The notes beneath the pieces are model-generated. The model was not told the DNA's origin. It was given only the letters and a program-made list of their open reading frames with translations, and did no database searches. This document shows, piece by piece, positions 7,456-15,013 of a stretch of 20,744 nt of DNA. The translations under genes were made by a program, and so were the position numbers. Source of the stretch: Streptomyces sp. NRRL F-6492 (GTDB lineage: Bacteria; Actinomycetota; Actinomycetes; Streptomycetales; Streptomycetaceae); NCBI RefSeq assembly GCF_001280125.1, contig NZ_LGEG01000010.1, positions 1 through 20,744 on the forward strand, in the 5' to 3' direction. The stretch's first letter is position 1, and every line of letters starts with the position of its first letter.

Positions 7456-8430
7456 GTGACCCCGACCGGACTCGTCGACGTCCATGCCCACTTCGTCACC
7501 GACGGCTACGTCGCCGCGGCCAGGTCCGCCGGCGTCGAGCATCCCGACGGCATGCCCGGCTGGCCCACCTGGACCGCCGAGCGGCACCTCGGCCTGATGG
7601 ACCGCGCGGGCATCGGGAAGTCCTACCTGTCGATCTCCTCGCCGGGCGTGCGCTTCGGGGACGACTCCGAAGCCCGCGCCCTCGCCCGGGAGGTCAACGC
7701 CTACGGCGCCCGGGTCCGCGCCGAGCACCCGGAGAGGTTCGGGCACTTCGCCTCCCTGCCCCTGCCCGACGTCGAGGGCGCGCTCGCCGAGGCCGCCCAC
7801 GCGCTCGACGAACTCGGCGCGGACGGCGTGACGGTGGAGACCAACCACCACGGCCTCTACCTCGGCGACCCCCGGTTCGAGCCGCTGTGGGAGGACCTCG
7901 ACCGCCGCGGCGCCGTCGTCTTCGTCCACCCCACCTCACCGCCCCACGCCGACGCCCTCTCCCTCGGCCGGCCACGGCCGATGCTGGAGTTCCTCTTCGA
8001 CAGCGCCCGCACCGCGAGCGACCTCCTCCTGCGCGGCGTCCTCGCCCGCCGTCCGCGCATCCGCTGGATCCTGACCCACGGCGGGGGAGCGCTGCCGCTG
8101 CTCGCCGACCGCATGGAACTCTTCCGCACCCTGCTGGGACCCGACAGCCCCGGGAGCGCACCGGGCACCGTGGAGCAGCCGGACGCCGTCGAACAACTCG
8201 GCCGCCTCTGGTACGACATGGCCGGCACACCCTTCCCGCGCCAGATCCCGGCCCTCGACGCGGCCTTCGGGACCGAACGCCTCCTGTACGGCAGCGACTA
8301 CTGCTGGACGCCCGCCGAGGCGGCCCTCGCCCAGATCGGGACCGTCGACTCGGCCGTCCGGCCCTCCGCCACCGACACCTGGCGGGACCTCACCACCCGC
8401 AACGCCCACCGTCTCTTCACCCACGCCTAG
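7456..8430 (+). CDS. Amidohydrolase family protein (ACMSD-like)
   Basis: The 324-aa protein belongs to the same broad family as the decarboxylase at 55-1014 but has the other metal-ligand pattern, HxH in DVHAHF at residues 10-12. A His in FVHPTSPP (about 157), a His in THGGGALP (about 212) and the Asp of GSDYCW (about 279) complete the site. Members include ACMSD-type decarboxylases and related hydrolases acting on ring-cleavage products or other acids. GTG 7456 is chosen because AGGAGG (7446-7451) lies 4 nt upstream; GTG 7420 is in frame but has no such site. It is followed 7 nt later by another amidohydrolase, so the two form an operon, probably controlled by the divergent IclR gene. Substrate unknown. 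Confidence 0.85.
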   Translation: MTPTGLVDVHAHFVTDGYVAAARSAGVEHPDGMPGWPTWTAERHLGLMDRAGIGKSYLSISSPGVRFGDDSEARALAREVNAYGARVRAEHPERFGHFASLPLPDVEGALAEAAHALDELGADGVTVETNHHGLYLGDPRFEPLWEDLDRRGAVVFVHPTSPPHADALSLGRPRPMLEFLFDSARTASDLLLRGVLARRPRIRWILTHGGGALPLLADRMELFRTLLGPDSPGSAPGTVEQPDAVEQLGRLWYDMAGTPFPRQIPALDAAFGTERLLYGSDYCWTPAEAALAQIGTVDSAVRPSATDTWRDLTTRNAHRLFTHA

Positions 8431-8437
8431 GAACACC

Positions 8438-9883
8438 ATGAGCAAGTACGTCCACCCTTCCACGGCCGGCGGACGCGTGCGGCTGAGGGACGTCACCGTC
8501 GTCGACCCGCTGGACGGAAGCCGCACCCCCGGCCAGGACGTGACCGTCGAGAACGGCCGGATCGCCTCGGTCACCGCGACCGGAGAGCCGGCCGCCGACG
8601 CGCACGTGGTGGAGGGCCGGGAACGGTTCGTCGTCCCGGGGTTCACGGACACGCACCTGCACGCCCTGAACACCCCCGAGGACGTCGACGGCACCTATGC
8701 GCTGATGCTCGCCAACGGCGTCGTCGGCTTCCGCCAGATGTCGGGCAACAGGGCGCTCCTGAAGTCCCGGCGCGAGGGCACGCTGCCCCGGCCGACCGGT
8801 GCGCCCGCGCTCAGGGCGACCGCCGGCGACCTGCTGACCCCGCTGAACGCGGGCACGGCCGAAAGAGCGGTACGGGCCGTGCGGGAACAGCACCGGGACG
8901 GCGCCGACTTCATCAAGGCCGGTGCCACCTCCGGCGCCGTCTTCATGGCGGCCCTGGAGGAGGCGAACCGGCTCGGCATCCCGATGGGCGGCCACCTGCC
9001 CGGCGACCTCGACCCCCGGGAGGCCGCGCGCGGCGGGGTGCGGTCGATCGAGCACCTCGGCCCGGGCGTCACCGTGTTCGCCGCGGCGTCCTCCCGCGAG
9101 ACCGAGGTCCGGGCCGCGAGCGCCGCCCGCAAGCTCCCGCCGATCCCCCAGGTGAGGTTCCCCGGCGCCGACAGACTGGTGACGAAGCTGATCAAGGGCG
9201 TGGTGGTGAACCCGGCGACGCGCACCTCCGCGGCCGAGGCCCACGCCTACGAGCTCGCCGACGGCTCCTACGACCAGCGGAAGGCGGAGGAACTGGCCGC
9301 CCTGTTCGTCGAGCACACCACCTGGCAGTGCCCGACCCTGATCCGGGTCCACACCCAGCAGTTCGGCGACTCGCCGGAGCACACCGAGGACCCTCGCCGC
9401 CGTTACATGGCCCCCGAGGAACTGCGCGCCTGGGACAGGTCGGCGAGGAAGTTCTCCAGGCTCCCCGACGCCACGCGCGGGGCCCTGCGCGGACACTGGG
9501 CCGCACAGCTGCGGATGACCAGGACCTTCGCCGACGCCGGGGTCCCGATGGTCGCGGGTTCCGACGCGTGCGGGGCGGCGGGCGTCATCCCCGGCTTCGG
9601 ACTCCACGACGAGTTCGACCACCTCGCCGAGGCCGGCCTCGACCCGCTGACCATCCTGCGGATGACGACGACCGAACCGGCCAGGTTCCTGGGCGAGGAA
9701 GGCGCCTTCGGCCGCATCGCCCCCGGCATGCCCGCCGACCTGGTCCTCCTGGACCGGGACCCGCTGGAGGACCACACCGCGCTCCACGAGATCGCGGGCG
9801 TGATGAGGGACGGCTCCTGGTGGTCCCGCGCCGACCTCGACGCGGTCCTGGAACGCGTGGCCGCCGACCCCGGCGCCCACTGA
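8438..9883 (+). CDS. Metal-dependent amidohydrolase (imidazolonepropionase/prolidase-like)
   Basis: The 481-aa protein is a subtype I amidohydrolase with two metals. The N-terminal beta domain (about 1-65, with a VVDPLDGS-type turn) leads into GFTDTHLH, giving HxH at about 72-74. A Lys in KAGATSG (about 160) is the likely carboxylated bridging ligand. His residues follow in GGHLPGD (about 186) and SIEHLG (about 207), and the Asp in AGSDACG (about 375). The C-terminal part closes the beta domain (PGMPADLVLLDRDPL). Relatives include imidazolonepropionase-like hydrolases and Xaa-Pro/Xaa-Arg dipeptidases. It is co-transcribed with the ACMSD-like gene 7 nt upstream, suggesting one enzyme opens a ring or amide and the other processes the product; this is inference. 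A small GACCC/GGGTC hairpin overlaps its stop codon (9882-9892), followed by TTTCT. Confidence 0.87.
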   Translation: MSKYVHPSTAGGRVRLRDVTVVDPLDGSRTPGQDVTVENGRIASVTATGEPAADAHVVEGRERFVVPGFTDTHLHALNTPEDVDGTYALMLANGVVGFRQMSGNRALLKSRREGTLPRPTGAPALRATAGDLLTPLNAGTAERAVRAVREQHRDGADFIKAGATSGAVFMAALEEANRLGIPMGGHLPGDLDPREAARGGVRSIEHLGPGVTVFAAASSRETEVRAASAARKLPPIPQVRFPGADRLVTKLIKGVVVNPATRTSAAEAHAYELADGSYDQRKAEELAALFVEHTTWQCPTLIRVHTQQFGDSPEHTEDPRRRYMAPEELRAWDRSARKFSRLPDATRGALRGHWAAQLRMTRTFADAGVPMVAGSDACGAAGVIPGFGLHDEFDHLAEAGLDPLTILRMTTTEPARFLGEEGAFGRIAPGMPADLVLLDRDPLEDHTALHEIAGVMRDGSWWSRADLDAVLERVAADPGAH

Positions 9884-9948
9884 CCCCGGGTCTTTCTGCA
9901 CCTGATGGGGTGCCAGGCCGGGCGGCAGCAGTCCAAGTGCCGCGTACC

Positions 9949-10092
9949 ATGCACAAGTTCAAGAGGGACTCCGGCATCGGGGTCTTCCCCACCTACTCAG
10001 GGGAGGAGTTGGACCCCGGCGAGTTCGCGGAGCGTGTCGTTGGCCTGTGGACGTGTCGGGACGTGTCATGGCGGGTCGTAAGAACGATGTGA
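9949..10092 (+). CDS. Small ORF, 47 aa, unknown
   Basis: ATG 9949 opens a 47-codon frame rich in charged residues that runs to a TGA at 10090-10092. It overlaps the start of the HNH gene in another frame by 25 nt from ATG 10068. There is no Shine-Dalgarno site upstream of its ATG. The GGGGAGGAG at about 10000-10008 lies inside it and is too far from the HNH start to serve it directly. I recognise no family. It may be a decayed gene or an upstream ORF coupled to the HNH gene; confidence is low. Confidence 0.22.
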   Translation: MHKFKRDSGIGVFPTYSGEELDPGEFAERVVGLWTCRDVSWRVVRTM

Positions 10093-11402
10093 TCACTTTG
10101 GAGGCCGCGGACGCGCTGTGGGCCGATCTGACGGCCGGCAGTGCGGTGCCGACGGCTTCCTCGGCGCTCGTCTGCTCTCCTGCCGGCGTGCGGGCAGGTT
10201 ATGCCCTGCTCGGTAGCCGTGTGGTGGTGGTGATGAAGGCAGGTGACGGCCGGTGCGTTTCGGAGAGCGATGTGCGCCGGGCCGCGGCGGAGCTGTGTGC
10301 GGTGACGATGGACCCTCAGGACTTGGTCCGCATCGGTCCGTTCGGCGCCATGGTGAGGCAGGAGCACGGCAGCGGAGCACTGCTGGGGTGGCGCCGGCGC
10401 ATCGTCCGTGAGCTACGGGCGGTGGACCGGCCAGAGCAGGCGGTACGGGACGGAGACGGCGGGGCGGGCCGTCTGGCGGGGATCGACTGGCGACGCGTAC
10501 TCGTAGAACAGGACTGTGAACGGACGGGACGGACGTGGTGGCTGCCACGTTCCGCGGTCAGGCTGCTGGACGCGGCAGAGCATGCCGAAAGACGGTGGCT
10601 GCAAACGGCACGGACCGACTCGGGGACTGCGGACCCCGTCGAGTCAGGCTCTCCGCGCGAACAGGCTCCGGCCGTCGGCGACCAGCGGGCGACGCGGCCT
10701 GACCGTTCGGCTGCTCCCTTGCGCCCGTACAGCGAGGAGCTGAAAGGCCTGCTGTATTCAGTACTCAGCAGAAAGCCCGACACCTCCCGCAAAGTGGCCG
10801 GATGGGTCTGCGCCGTCTGCCACGAGGCGCCCTCCACTGTCCTCGACCACTGCCATGAGCACGGCTACGTCCGCGCACCCCTCTGCCAGTCCTGCAACAC
10901 ACAGGAACGCCCTGACCACCTCTATCCCCACGACATCCGTGTCACCGACCGCTACACACGCCTGTTCACCACCCACGCCACCGACTGGCTGCGCCACTGG
11001 CACCGCTGCCCCGGCTGCCGCACCCGCACCACCCTGCCCCTGCCCCACCTCGCCGCATGGACAGCCCACACCGCCTGCCGCTCCCTGCGCCCCACCCACC
11101 GCGACACCCGCAGCTCCCGCGGACGCAAACCCTGCGGCACCCTCCGCGTGGCCTGGACCGGCAGCCACCACGCCCCGCACTCCTGCCTACTCACCATCAA
11201 GGTCGACTTCTGCCCCTCCGGCGAACACCGGGACCTGACGCGAGTCCCCTACCGCCAAGCCGCCGAACAGTTCCGCATCTGGCTGGCCGAGACCGCCCCC
11301 ACCGTGGCCGCCGCGGCCGGCCCCGACCGCCTGGACGACCTCCCCACCCGATTCCGGCCCGTCATCGCGGACACCAGCGACAAAGACCTGGGACTGTTCT
11401 GA
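10068..11402 (+). CDS. HNH endonuclease, Recombination endonuclease VII type
   Basis: The protein is about 444 aa. The nuclease core is near residues 248-280: CAVC (C248, C251), then DHCHEHG (D260 to H263), then APLCQSCN. This is the Cys4 zinc-bound HNH fold of phage T4 endonuclease VII, and here the D-H of DHCH are the catalytic pair. An N-terminal region of about 150 residues has no motif I recognise. After a variable Ser/Pro linker (about 180-220) comes the HNH core, then a second cysteine/histidine-rich block (HWHRCPGC, later HTAC) and a conserved C-terminal region (LLTIKVDFCPSGEH). Such proteins are common in Streptomyces, and their role (recombination, defence or mobile-element biology) is unclear. 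The start is uncertain: ATG 10068 has a weak GGGA 6 nt upstream, while GTG 10047 has nothing. It is convergent with the PIMT gene. Confidence 0.8.
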   Translation: MAGRKNDVITLEAADALWADLTAGSAVPTASSALVCSPAGVRAGYALLGSRVVVVMKAGDGRCVSESDVRRAAAELCAVTMDPQDLVRIGPFGAMVRQEHGSGALLGWRRRIVRELRAVDRPEQAVRDGDGGAGRLAGIDWRRVLVEQDCERTGRTWWLPRSAVRLLDAAEHAERRWLQTARTDSGTADPVESGSPREQAPAVGDQRATRPDRSAAPLRPYSEELKGLLYSVLSRKPDTSRKVAGWVCAVCHEAPSTVLDHCHEHGYVRAPLCQSCNTQERPDHLYPHDIRVTDRYTRLFTTHATDWLRHWHRCPGCRTRTTLPLPHLAAWTAHTACRSLRPTHRDTRSSRGRKPCGTLRVAWTGSHHAPHSCLLTIKVDFCPSGEHRDLTRVPYRQAAEQFRIWLAETAPTVAAAAGPDRLDDLPTRFRPVIADTSDKDLGLF

Positions 11403-11472
11403 CCACACGACGCCAACGCTCCCCCGCCGCATGGGAGTAAGCCCTGAAGCGGTTGCAGGAGGTCGTGTCCGG

Positions 11473-12831
11473 TCAGGGGGCCCGTCGGGGTCGTTCGCGG
11501 TGCGGGACGACGAGCCCGGTGTTGATGTAGGCGCCGTCTGCCGACACGCCCCCCGGGCAGCCGAAGAGCGGCGAGAGCTGTCGCACGGTGAGGTTCGTGC
11601 GGTGCTCGGTCGGGCAGGGAGAGGCGGACCGCCGGGGCACGGGCGTGAGCGGAGGCAGGGTCCACTCCAGGGCGTGAGGACCTGGACCGGAGGCGACGTG
11701 TTGCGGCCCGCCGTCCTCCGGGAGGGTCACCCGGTACGTGTCGGGCCGTCCGGCCAGGACCCAGCGGGCGTGGACGTCCTCGAGCCCGGCCCACACGTCC
11801 CGGTGTCCGTGGACGCGGACGGTGCCCTCGCCGGGACCGGCAACCGCCCAGGAGTCCTCGCCGGGGGCGGCGATCGTCATCGTCCCGGCCCGGAAGTCGC
11901 GGACGAGTCCGGGCGCCAGGTAGGCGGCCGCGAGCCAGAAGCCGTACGCGTCGTCCGGCGGCGGCGCGAGCCGGGTCGGGCGCGGTACGCCGGGTTCGGC
12001 CTTGATCCGGGGCCGCATCGTCACCGCGTCGAGCCACCGGTAGCCGAGCATGGGCCGGTATCCGCGCGGCCGTCCCCGCAGAACCGCCTCGACTCCGCCC
12101 GCCCCGGTCCGGGTGACCAGGAGCTGTCCGGGCCAGCCGGGGCTGCGGGTGGTGAGCGTCGTCAGCAGCCGCCCGCCGGGCGCGAGCTGCCCCACCCACG
12201 CCGGTGGGACGCAGGGCACGCCGATGCCGGAGTGGATCCGGTCGAACACCTCTCCTGCCGGGTGCCCGTCGAGGGCGTCGCCCTCGACGACCGTCGCGCC
12301 CAGACCGAGCCGGTCGAGATTGCGCTGCGCGAAGGCGGCCATGTGACCGTCCCGCTCGACGCCGAAAGCGAGGCGGGGGCCGGTGACCGCAGCGGCGAGC
12401 GCGAGGGAGACTCCCGGGCCCGGGCCAAGCTCCAGATACCTCTGCCCGGGCGCCGGCCGCAACGTCTGAAGAGCTTCGACGGTGGCCCGGCCGTAGGTCG
12501 ACATCGACGTCATGTGCCCGCCGGTCACCGGTCCGCGCGCGAGCGCGTCGAGCCGCTCCCCGTCGCGCTGCAGCAAGACCGACTCACCGCTGTGGACCAG
12601 GTCGAGCCACTCCTCCCGATCGTCCGGATGCGCACCGTCGAGCAGACGCCACCCGATCGGCTCGACGCCCGGATCGCTCACCCGTACGTACGCGTGGGGA
12701 AGCAACACCTCCCGCGGCACGGACAGCAGCACCCCACGCAGCCGGGAGTCGGTCAGCACGCCCTCAGCCCCGAGCCGCTCCACCATCGCGGCACGCCGAG
12801 CGCTTGTCGTGGCAGACAGGTCGACAGACAT
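11473..12831 (-). CDS. PIMT-like SAM-dependent O-methyltransferase, C-terminus disrupted
   Basis: The reading frame encodes 452 aa. The N-terminal part matches protein-L-isoaspartate O-methyltransferase homologues: AMVERLGAEG (15-24), the block TGGHMTSMSTYGRATVEALQ (103-122), and the SAM-binding YLELGPGPGV (132-141). VVEGDALDG and IHSGIGVPCVP follow. A long C-terminal domain, typical of RiPP-associated rather than repair PIMTs, extends to about residue 400. ATG 12831 is chosen for AGGAGG 6 nt upstream (near 12837-12842). From about residue 410 the sequence turns into an IS5 transposase remnant (11476-11604), so the native stop codon is lost. The family methylates Asp or isoAsp side chains, and in RiPP loci the ester collapses to an aspartimide. 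It is the last gene of a minus-strand series with an exporter. Activity is uncertain because the tail is foreign. Confidence 0.8.
   Translation of the reverse strand: MSVDLSATTSARRAAMVERLGAEGVLTDSRLRGVLLSVPREVLLPHAYVRVSDPGVEPIGWRLLDGAHPDDREEWLDLVHSGESVLLQRDGERLDALARGPVTGGHMTSMSTYGRATVEALQTLRPAPGQRYLELGPGPGVSLALAAAVTGPRLAFGVERDGHMAAFAQRNLDRLGLGATVVEGDALDGHPAGEVFDRIHSGIGVPCVPPAWVGQLAPGGRLLTTLTTRSPGWPGQLLVTRTGAGGVEAVLRGRPRGYRPMLGYRWLDAVTMRPRIKAEPGVPRPTRLAPPPDDAYGFWLAAAYLAPGLVRDFRAGTMTIAAPGEDSWAVAGPGEGTVRVHGHRDVWAGLEDVHARWVLAGRPDTYRVTLPEDGGPQHVASGPGPHALEWTLPPLTPVPRRSASPCPTEHRTNLTVRQLSPLFGCPGGVSADGAYINTGLVVPHRERPRRAP
11476..11604 (-). mobile_element. Internally deleted IS5-family transposase remnant fused to PIMT gene
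   Basis: The last 43 codons of the PIMT frame read as two pieces of one transposase. HRTNLTVRQLSPLFG matches the N-terminal helix-turn-helix region typical of Streptomyces IS5-family DDE transposases (RTNLTMRQLAPLFGVSKSAA). SADGAYINTGLVVPHRERP matches the later catalytic-domain segment (IADGGYPGTGLVIPHRR). The junction lies near 11557, where more than 100 codons, including two of the DDE residues, are missing. The match is from memory of the family, not a search. Confidence 0.7.
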
Positions 12832-13006
12832 GACGGTCCTCCTCTTGACGCGGTGGGCAGCAGAGCACCGACGCATCGGGCGTGGCAGTCGGCCGGGCCG
12901 GGGTCGGCCGCACGGGGAACGGGAGCGCGGGTAGGTACAGCCGTTGAGCGCTGTGAACCGTTGCTCCGCGGAAGGCCTGATGGCGCAGGCGCCGTAGTCG
13001 GGTCAT
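12764..13006 (-). CDS. Small Arg-rich ORF, 80 aa, candidate RiPP precursor
   Basis: ATG 13006 is preceded by a strong ribosome-binding site (GGAGG, 9 nt upstream). The product begins MTRLRRLRHQAFRGATVH, has a Pro-rich centre (LYLPALPFPVRPTPARP), and ends with a Cys-rich tail and RDGGAARG. It lies directly upstream of the PIMT-like gene and overlaps its first 68 nt. The ribosome-binding site of the PIMT gene lies inside it. The Asp-Gly near the C-terminus would be a natural aspartimide site for a PIMT-like enzyme. But the tail is in the region where the PIMT frame is conserved, so its sequence may be forced by the other frame. About three quarters of third positions are G/C, below the neighbours. 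It shares a frame with the methyltransferase remnant upstream. Low to moderate confidence. Confidence 0.35.
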   Translation of the reverse strand: MTRLRRLRHQAFRGATVHSAQRLYLPALPFPVRPTPARPTATPDASVLCCPPRQEEDRHVCRPVCHDKRSACRDGGAARG

Positions 13007-13182
13007 GGTGTTCCGCCTCCCGGTTCGCGACGGGCCAGGACGTGCACTCTGGCGTCCCCCGTCCCGGAAGGGGCTGTGCCAGGACGCGGTCCACTCCGTT
13101 TCCGGGGCGCCGCGTACGCGTCCTCGTGCGGGCTCCCAGCCGCCGGGAAGGTGATCGTGGAGAGCGCGTACGCCCTGCCGCG

Positions 13183-13480
13183 GATCCGCCTCGACGAAAA
13201 CGGGTGCGTCACGAACGCGCGGGTCGGCCGCGACGCGTTCGGCTGCGGCCCGGAGCATGCCGGAGGAGGGATCCGGGCCGGTCGCCCGGTGTCCGGCCAC
13301 CGCGAGCCGCAGCGTCATCTCCCCGTCCCCGCAGCCGACATCCAGGATCCGGGCACGCGGACACGGCAGCTCCTCCAAGAGCCGGCGGGCCACCATGTCG
13401 TGACGCAGGCGGCCTCGCGCGCTGCGCGAACGGGCGGCGCAGGGGGCGCCGACCGCCGCTAAGTCGTTCACCGGGACCAT
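13183..13480 (-). pseudogene. Truncated class I SAM methyltransferase
   Basis: ATG 13480 overlaps the end of the NUDIX gene by 13 nt, a coupled arrangement. The first 100 residues read as a methyltransferase N-terminus: SARGRLRHDMVARRLLEELP, then motif I ILDVGCGDGEMTLRLA, then a D-containing strand-2 motif (TGPDPSSGMLRAAAERV). After FVEADP at about 13183, no later motif of the fold is seen. The frame stays open to 12764, so an automatic caller could report a 238-aa protein. However, its second half has unrelated low-complexity composition and includes the small ORF at 12764-13006. A methyltransferase of this type should be about 240-270 aa. Confidence 0.65.
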
Positions 13481-14943
13481 CCCAGCTCGCTGTAGGCGCG
13501 GCCGGCCCGGACGCCCTCGATCGCGACCCGGGTGTAGGGCACGATCGGCTCCGGCAGGTCCTCGGCGGAGAACCACTCCCAGCGGAGGCACCGGTCGGGC
13601 TCGCGCACTTCGGGGGTGCCCTCCCAGTGGCGGGGCCGGAAGAAGAGCTGCATCCTCGGCCGCGCGCCGGGCCGATCCACGGTGTGCACCGTGTGGACGA
13701 GCTCGAGGTCGGCCGGATCGATGACCAGTCCGGCCTCCTCGTGGGCCTCGCGCGCGAGGCCGGCGGTCGCCGCCTCCGCCTCCAGGTGGCCGGCGAGGGC
13801 GTGCCAGAGGCTCCCCGCGTATGCCGAGTCCGGGTGCCGCAGTCCCAGCAGGACCTTGCCGTCGCGCTCCAGGTGGAGGTGGACGCCGACGATGTGCGGC
13901 ACGGTCCCGGCCGGGCCCGTGCCGGTCAGTGGACGAGCGGTGTCCGGCGGTCCTTCCACGGCGGGATGCTCGGCCGCGTGGCGGCGGATCAGGTCCCCGA
14001 GTCCGGGGCTGAGCCGGAGCCGGTCGAGGGTGTCGACGGTGAACCACTTCAGCAGGACGCCTTCGCGAAGGTCCACCGCGTCCGCATCGCCGTGCCAGCA
14101 GCCCGCGTAGATCACGACGGGCACCGTCAGGCCGTCGACGCCGACGGCCTTCTCCACGGCGTACGGCATCAGGCTCACCGGCTCCAGACCGGGTGCCTCC
14201 TCGGCGAGTTCCCGGCGCAAGGTCGCTTCCAGGCAGGAGTCGCCCGGTTCGCGTCCGCCGCCGAGCAGGGCGAGCGTCCACGGCTCCCAGATGCCGTCCT
14301 TGTGGTCTCGCAGGTGGAGCAGGTAGCGGCCGTGGCCGTCGTGGAGGAGCGCGGAGGCGTTCAACGGCTCCGGCTGCCCGTCCAGCTGTGCCCGGAGGAG
14401 CTTTGCGCGCAGTGTCGGCGAGGTGACCTCGGGCAGGGTCAGCCACTGGGCGCCGGACACTTCCTCATCCCGCAGCGTGATCGCCGGAGGCTCCTCGCCG
14501 GCGAGGCAGAAGACGTAACGGAAGTCGTAGTGCCGGTGGGCCGGCTCGTTTTCGGAGGGGTTGGCGGTGATGCCGTGGACGTCGATGTCGAGGGGGGAGC
14601 CGAGCATCTGCCGGGTCAGGCACAGGGCTGCCGGCGGGATCCCGGCCCCTTCCGACACCTCGCGCAGTGCCGCGGCGAGCAGCGTGCGGTCCTCGGACTC
14701 GACGTGACCGCCCGTGGTGAGCACGAGGTCACCGGTGGCCCGGTGACGAATGTGCAGGACCCGGCCCTGGCGGTCGATGACGACGGCGCCGCAGGTGATG
14801 TGCCCGGGCAACGCCGTACGCGCGGTCACGTCGATGGGCCGCTCCAGCATCGCGAGCAGCCCGGTCAGGGCGTCGCGCTCGTCGGGATGGCGGGCGAGGT
14901 AACTCTCGACGGCCTTGCGGATCGAGGAAGAACTGGGTGGCAC
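13468..14943 (-). CDS. Protein with three NUDIX hydrolase domains
   Basis: The 491-aa protein has three NUDIX units, at about residues 45-175, 190-315 and 345-480. The signature GX5EX7REUXEEXGU is visible as a degenerate copy in GGHVESED...REVSEGAGI (78-102), where the last Glu is Gly. A better copy is GGGREPGD...RRELAEEAPG (228-252), and a third is AGHLEAEA...REAHEEAGL (384-406). Only the second and third keep the REUXEE metal-binding pair. NUDIX enzymes cleave nucleoside diphosphates linked to another group, or sense ADP-ribose-like ligands. GTG 14943 has GAGAGGA about 6 nt upstream. It lies 70 nt after the exporter gene and before the methyltransferase fragment, all on one strand. Tandem NUDIX domains are unusual, and single-domain relatives are common in natural-product loci. 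Confidence 0.85.
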   Translation of the reverse strand: MPPSSSSIRKAVESYLARHPDERDALTGLLAMLERPIDVTARTALPGHITCGAVVIDRQGRVLHIRHRATGDLVLTTGGHVESEDRTLLAAALREVSEGAGIPPAALCLTRQMLGSPLDIDVHGITANPSENEPAHRHYDFRYVFCLAGEEPPAITLRDEEVSGAQWLTLPEVTSPTLRAKLLRAQLDGQPEPLNASALLHDGHGRYLLHLRDHKDGIWEPWTLALLGGGREPGDSCLEATLRRELAEEAPGLEPVSLMPYAVEKAVGVDGLTVPVVIYAGCWHGDADAVDLREGVLLKWFTVDTLDRLRLSPGLGDLIRRHAAEHPAVEGPPDTARPLTGTGPAGTVPHIVGVHLHLERDGKVLLGLRHPDSAYAGSLWHALAGHLEAEAATAGLAREAHEEAGLVIDPADLELVHTVHTVDRPGARPRMQLFFRPRHWEGTPEVREPDRCLRWEWFSAEDLPEPIVPYTRVAIEGVRAGRAYSELGWSR

Positions 14944-14958
14944 GGGTGTCCTCTCGCC

Positions 14959-14990
14959 TTCGATACGGTGCGGTTTCGATACGGTGCGGT
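14959..14990. repeat. Exact tandem duplication of a 16-bp unit
   Basis: TTCGATACGGTGCGGT occurs twice without a gap (14959-14974, 14975-14990). It is between the exporter stop and the NUDIX start, immediately upstream of the NUDIX ribosome-binding site. It could be a repressor site, an attenuator element or slippage product. Confidence 0.85.
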
Positions 14991-15013
14991 CGGTGGGAGT
15001 CGGTGTCGGCGGG

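Noticed and set aside
11403..11472. Terminator between the HNH and PIMT genes (CTCCC/GGGAG)
   Set aside because: Only a 5-bp stem with a 9-nt loop and no U tract; too weak to list.
13076..13462. A 128-codon plus-strand frame with a protein-like stretch
   Set aside because: It is antisense to the methyltransferase remnant, which has a clear SAM motif, and I recognise no family.
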